NCBI RefSeq assembly: GCF_025567625.1
Contig: NZ_JAOQJC010000033.1
Coordinates: 23,291-87,290 of the forward strand
Direction: 5' to 3'
Length of the DNA: 64,000 bases
From: Paenibacillus sp. J5C2022
GTDB lineage: Bacteria; Bacillota; Bacilli; Paenibacillales; Paenibacillaceae
Position numbers and translations under genes: made by a program
Shown: one piece after another, positions 62,958 to 64,000 of the stretch
Position numbering within the stretch: the stretch's first letter is position 1
How the letters are laid out: each line of letters begins with the position of its first letter
Notes under the pieces: model-generated
The model's input: only the letters and a program-made list of their open reading frames with translations
Told to the model about the DNA's origin: nothing
Database searches by the model: none

Positions 62958-63764
62958 TTGTTCGGTTACATTCCTGAATTTAAAGAACATTATATTAAAT
63001 TATTGCATTTCACTAGCTTTAAACTTCAAACTCTAAATGGTTCACTGGACTTTGTATATGATATGGACAACAATGAATTAAGCCACATAAGAAATAAATA
63101 CGAATTAACTAGAGTTGCTGGAGATGGAAATGAATTATCCCGATTATTCAATATAATGAATTGGTTACATGAGAAAGTTAAACATGCTAATGTGGCTCTT
63201 CCTGAACAGTGTAATGCAATTCATATTTTAGAACTTGCCAAGAATAAACCAATTAAAATGAATTGTTATGTTCTTGCTACTGTATTAAACGAATTAATGC
63301 TTTCCTTAGGTTTCTACTCACGTAGGATACATTGTCGTTCTTATGATCCTTACGATCTTGACAGTCATGTTGTTACATCCGTTTTCTCTCGGTCTTTAAG
63401 TAAATGGATTTATTTAGATCCATCCTGGAACGTATATGTAACCGATGATAAGGGTACTTTACTTGGTTTAGAGGAATTCCGTGAACGACTTAGAAATGAA
63501 CAACCGGTTTGGGTGAATGGAAATCCTGAGGAAACAGAGTGGACAAGCTTTTATATTGGGTACATGGCAAAAAATCTATTTTGGTTTAACTCTCCTCAGA
63601 TTAGTACTTTCGATTACGATGAATCCGAAAGAATAAAAACTTATTCTTTCTTACTACCCGATCATTTTAAACCTTATGAACTCAATGATAGGAGCATCAA
63701 TGAAGAAGAAACAAGTATCAGAATAACTAATAATCCAAGAGAATTTTGGAGGCAACCAATATAA
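62958..63764 (+). CDS. Cassette 5: transglutaminase-like protein
   Basis: 268 residues from TTG at 62958 behind AGGAGGGG. The likely triad is Cys in KMNCYVLATVLNELMLSLGF (near residue 102), His in DLDSHVVTSVF (near 135), and Asp in WIYLDPSWNVYV (near 148), the transglutaminase/peptidase pattern. The N-terminal 80 residues and the C-terminal 80 show no known motif. It may be a peptidase or an effector. It is enclosed by R5 and R6. Confidence 0.8.
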   Translation: MFGYIPEFKEHYIKLLHFTSFKLQTLNGSLDFVYDMDNNELSHIRNKYELTRVAGDGNELSRLFNIMNWLHEKVKHANVALPEQCNAIHILELAKNKPIKMNCYVLATVLNELMLSLGFYSRRIHCRSYDPYDLDSHVVTSVFSRSLSKWIYLDPSWNVYVTDDKGTLLGLEEFRERLRNEQPVWVNGNPEETEWTSFYIGYMAKNLFWFNSPQISTFDYDESERIKTYSFLLPDHFKPYELNDRSINEEETSIRITNNPREFWRQPI

Positions 63765-63792
63765 ATTAGTATTTCAAAGAAGGCGGGAACAT

Positions 63793-64000
63793 CACTTAAC
63801 ACCGTATTCACGCAGCGTCGCTATCGCTACTTGGTCCGGCCGAAGCAGTAAGAAGCAGATTCGGAAGAAGCGGATTCCGTAGCGTGGAAGCAAATTCAGC
63901 CGGACAACCCTGCAAGGCTAAGTGGCGAAGCCACCCGGCAATCTGGTCGCTGCGCTTGACCTGTTTCGCTGCTTAAGCCTTTCGGGTTCGTGAATACAAG
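63793..64000 (+). repeat. attC-like repeat R6, cut by window edge
   Basis: It begins CACTTAAC, the reverse complement of GTTAAGTG at the end of R5. R2-type inner part (GGCTAAGTGGCGAAGCCAC). The window ends inside the last arm at CGTGAATACAAG, so the array goes on. Confidence 0.88.

Noticed and set aside
59957..64000. The repeats as a CRISPR array
   Set aside because: Units are 120-220 bases, strongly palindromic, and the spacers are whole genes of 400-800 bases; no cas genes are seen.
59957..64000. The repeats as simple dispersed transposon ends or MITEs
   Set aside because: Ends differ from repeat to repeat but match across each gene unit, which a copied MITE would not produce; no target duplications are seen.

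Overview
The window looks like part of a Gram-positive Bacillota chromosome or large plasmid, most likely a member of the Paenibacillaceae. The pointers are strong AGGAGG-type ribosome binding sites, a Spo0E-like sporulation phosphatase, a bacillithiol-system YtxJ protein, CsoR and CstR repressors, and conjugation genes of the Tn1549/PrgI-VirB4 type. No rRNA, tRNA or CRISPR array was seen.

Positions 1-23140 are the core of an integrative conjugative or mobilisable element. In order it holds a large surface protein cut by the window edge, a 2429-residue methylase-helicase with a TnpV gene nested in another frame, a TOPRIM protein, a toxin-antitoxin pair, a palindrome-rich oriT candidate, MobC, a MOBP relaxase, PcfB, an ArdC-like protein, the VirD4 coupling ATPase, a small pilin-like protein, VirB6, PrgI/VirB3 and VirB4. 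An XRE regulator and a Spo0E-like gene diverge inside this block. The matching cell-wall hydrolase (NlpC/P60) appears only at 54.6 kb, so about 30 kb of cargo seems to lie within the transfer region.

Positions 23150-53000 are that cargo, a metal, sulfur and thiol stress island. It has three P1B ATPases with three different CPx motifs (CPH, CPG, CPC), csoR-copZ-copA with CsoR boxes, and an IS110-family element with a likely bridge-RNA region. A frameshifted carbonic anhydrase follows, then a CstR-controlled persulfide operon (two rhodaneses, methyltransferase, CoA-disulfide reductase-rhodanese, sulfite-reductase-like protein). Next is a thioredoxin/OsmC/YtxJ cluster facing a GntR regulator with shared operators, then AraC, VOC, MmcQ and Crp/Fnr genes. 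The block ends with a split MMPL transporter plus TetR gene and two near-identical c-di-GMP-I riboswitches.

Positions 53666-56638 return to element genes (sigma-like protein, DUF6075, NlpC/P60).

Positions 56741-64000 hold the most remarkable part: three tyrosine recombinase genes, then an array of five small unrelated AT-rich genes, all on the + strand and separated by six long GC-rich palindromic repeats. In five of five cases the first eight bases of a gene unit (GTTANNNN, at the end of the preceding repeat) are the exact reverse complement of the first eight bases of the next repeat, although these bases differ from unit to unit. This is the signature of integron gene cassettes carrying attC sites. 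Two recombinase genes point away from the array, with an attI-like cluster of inverted repeats between, so the layout mimics an integron. The recombinases show no obvious IntI character, the repeats are longer than usual attC sites, and the host is a Gram-positive. I regard this as a candidate undescribed integron-like cassette system.
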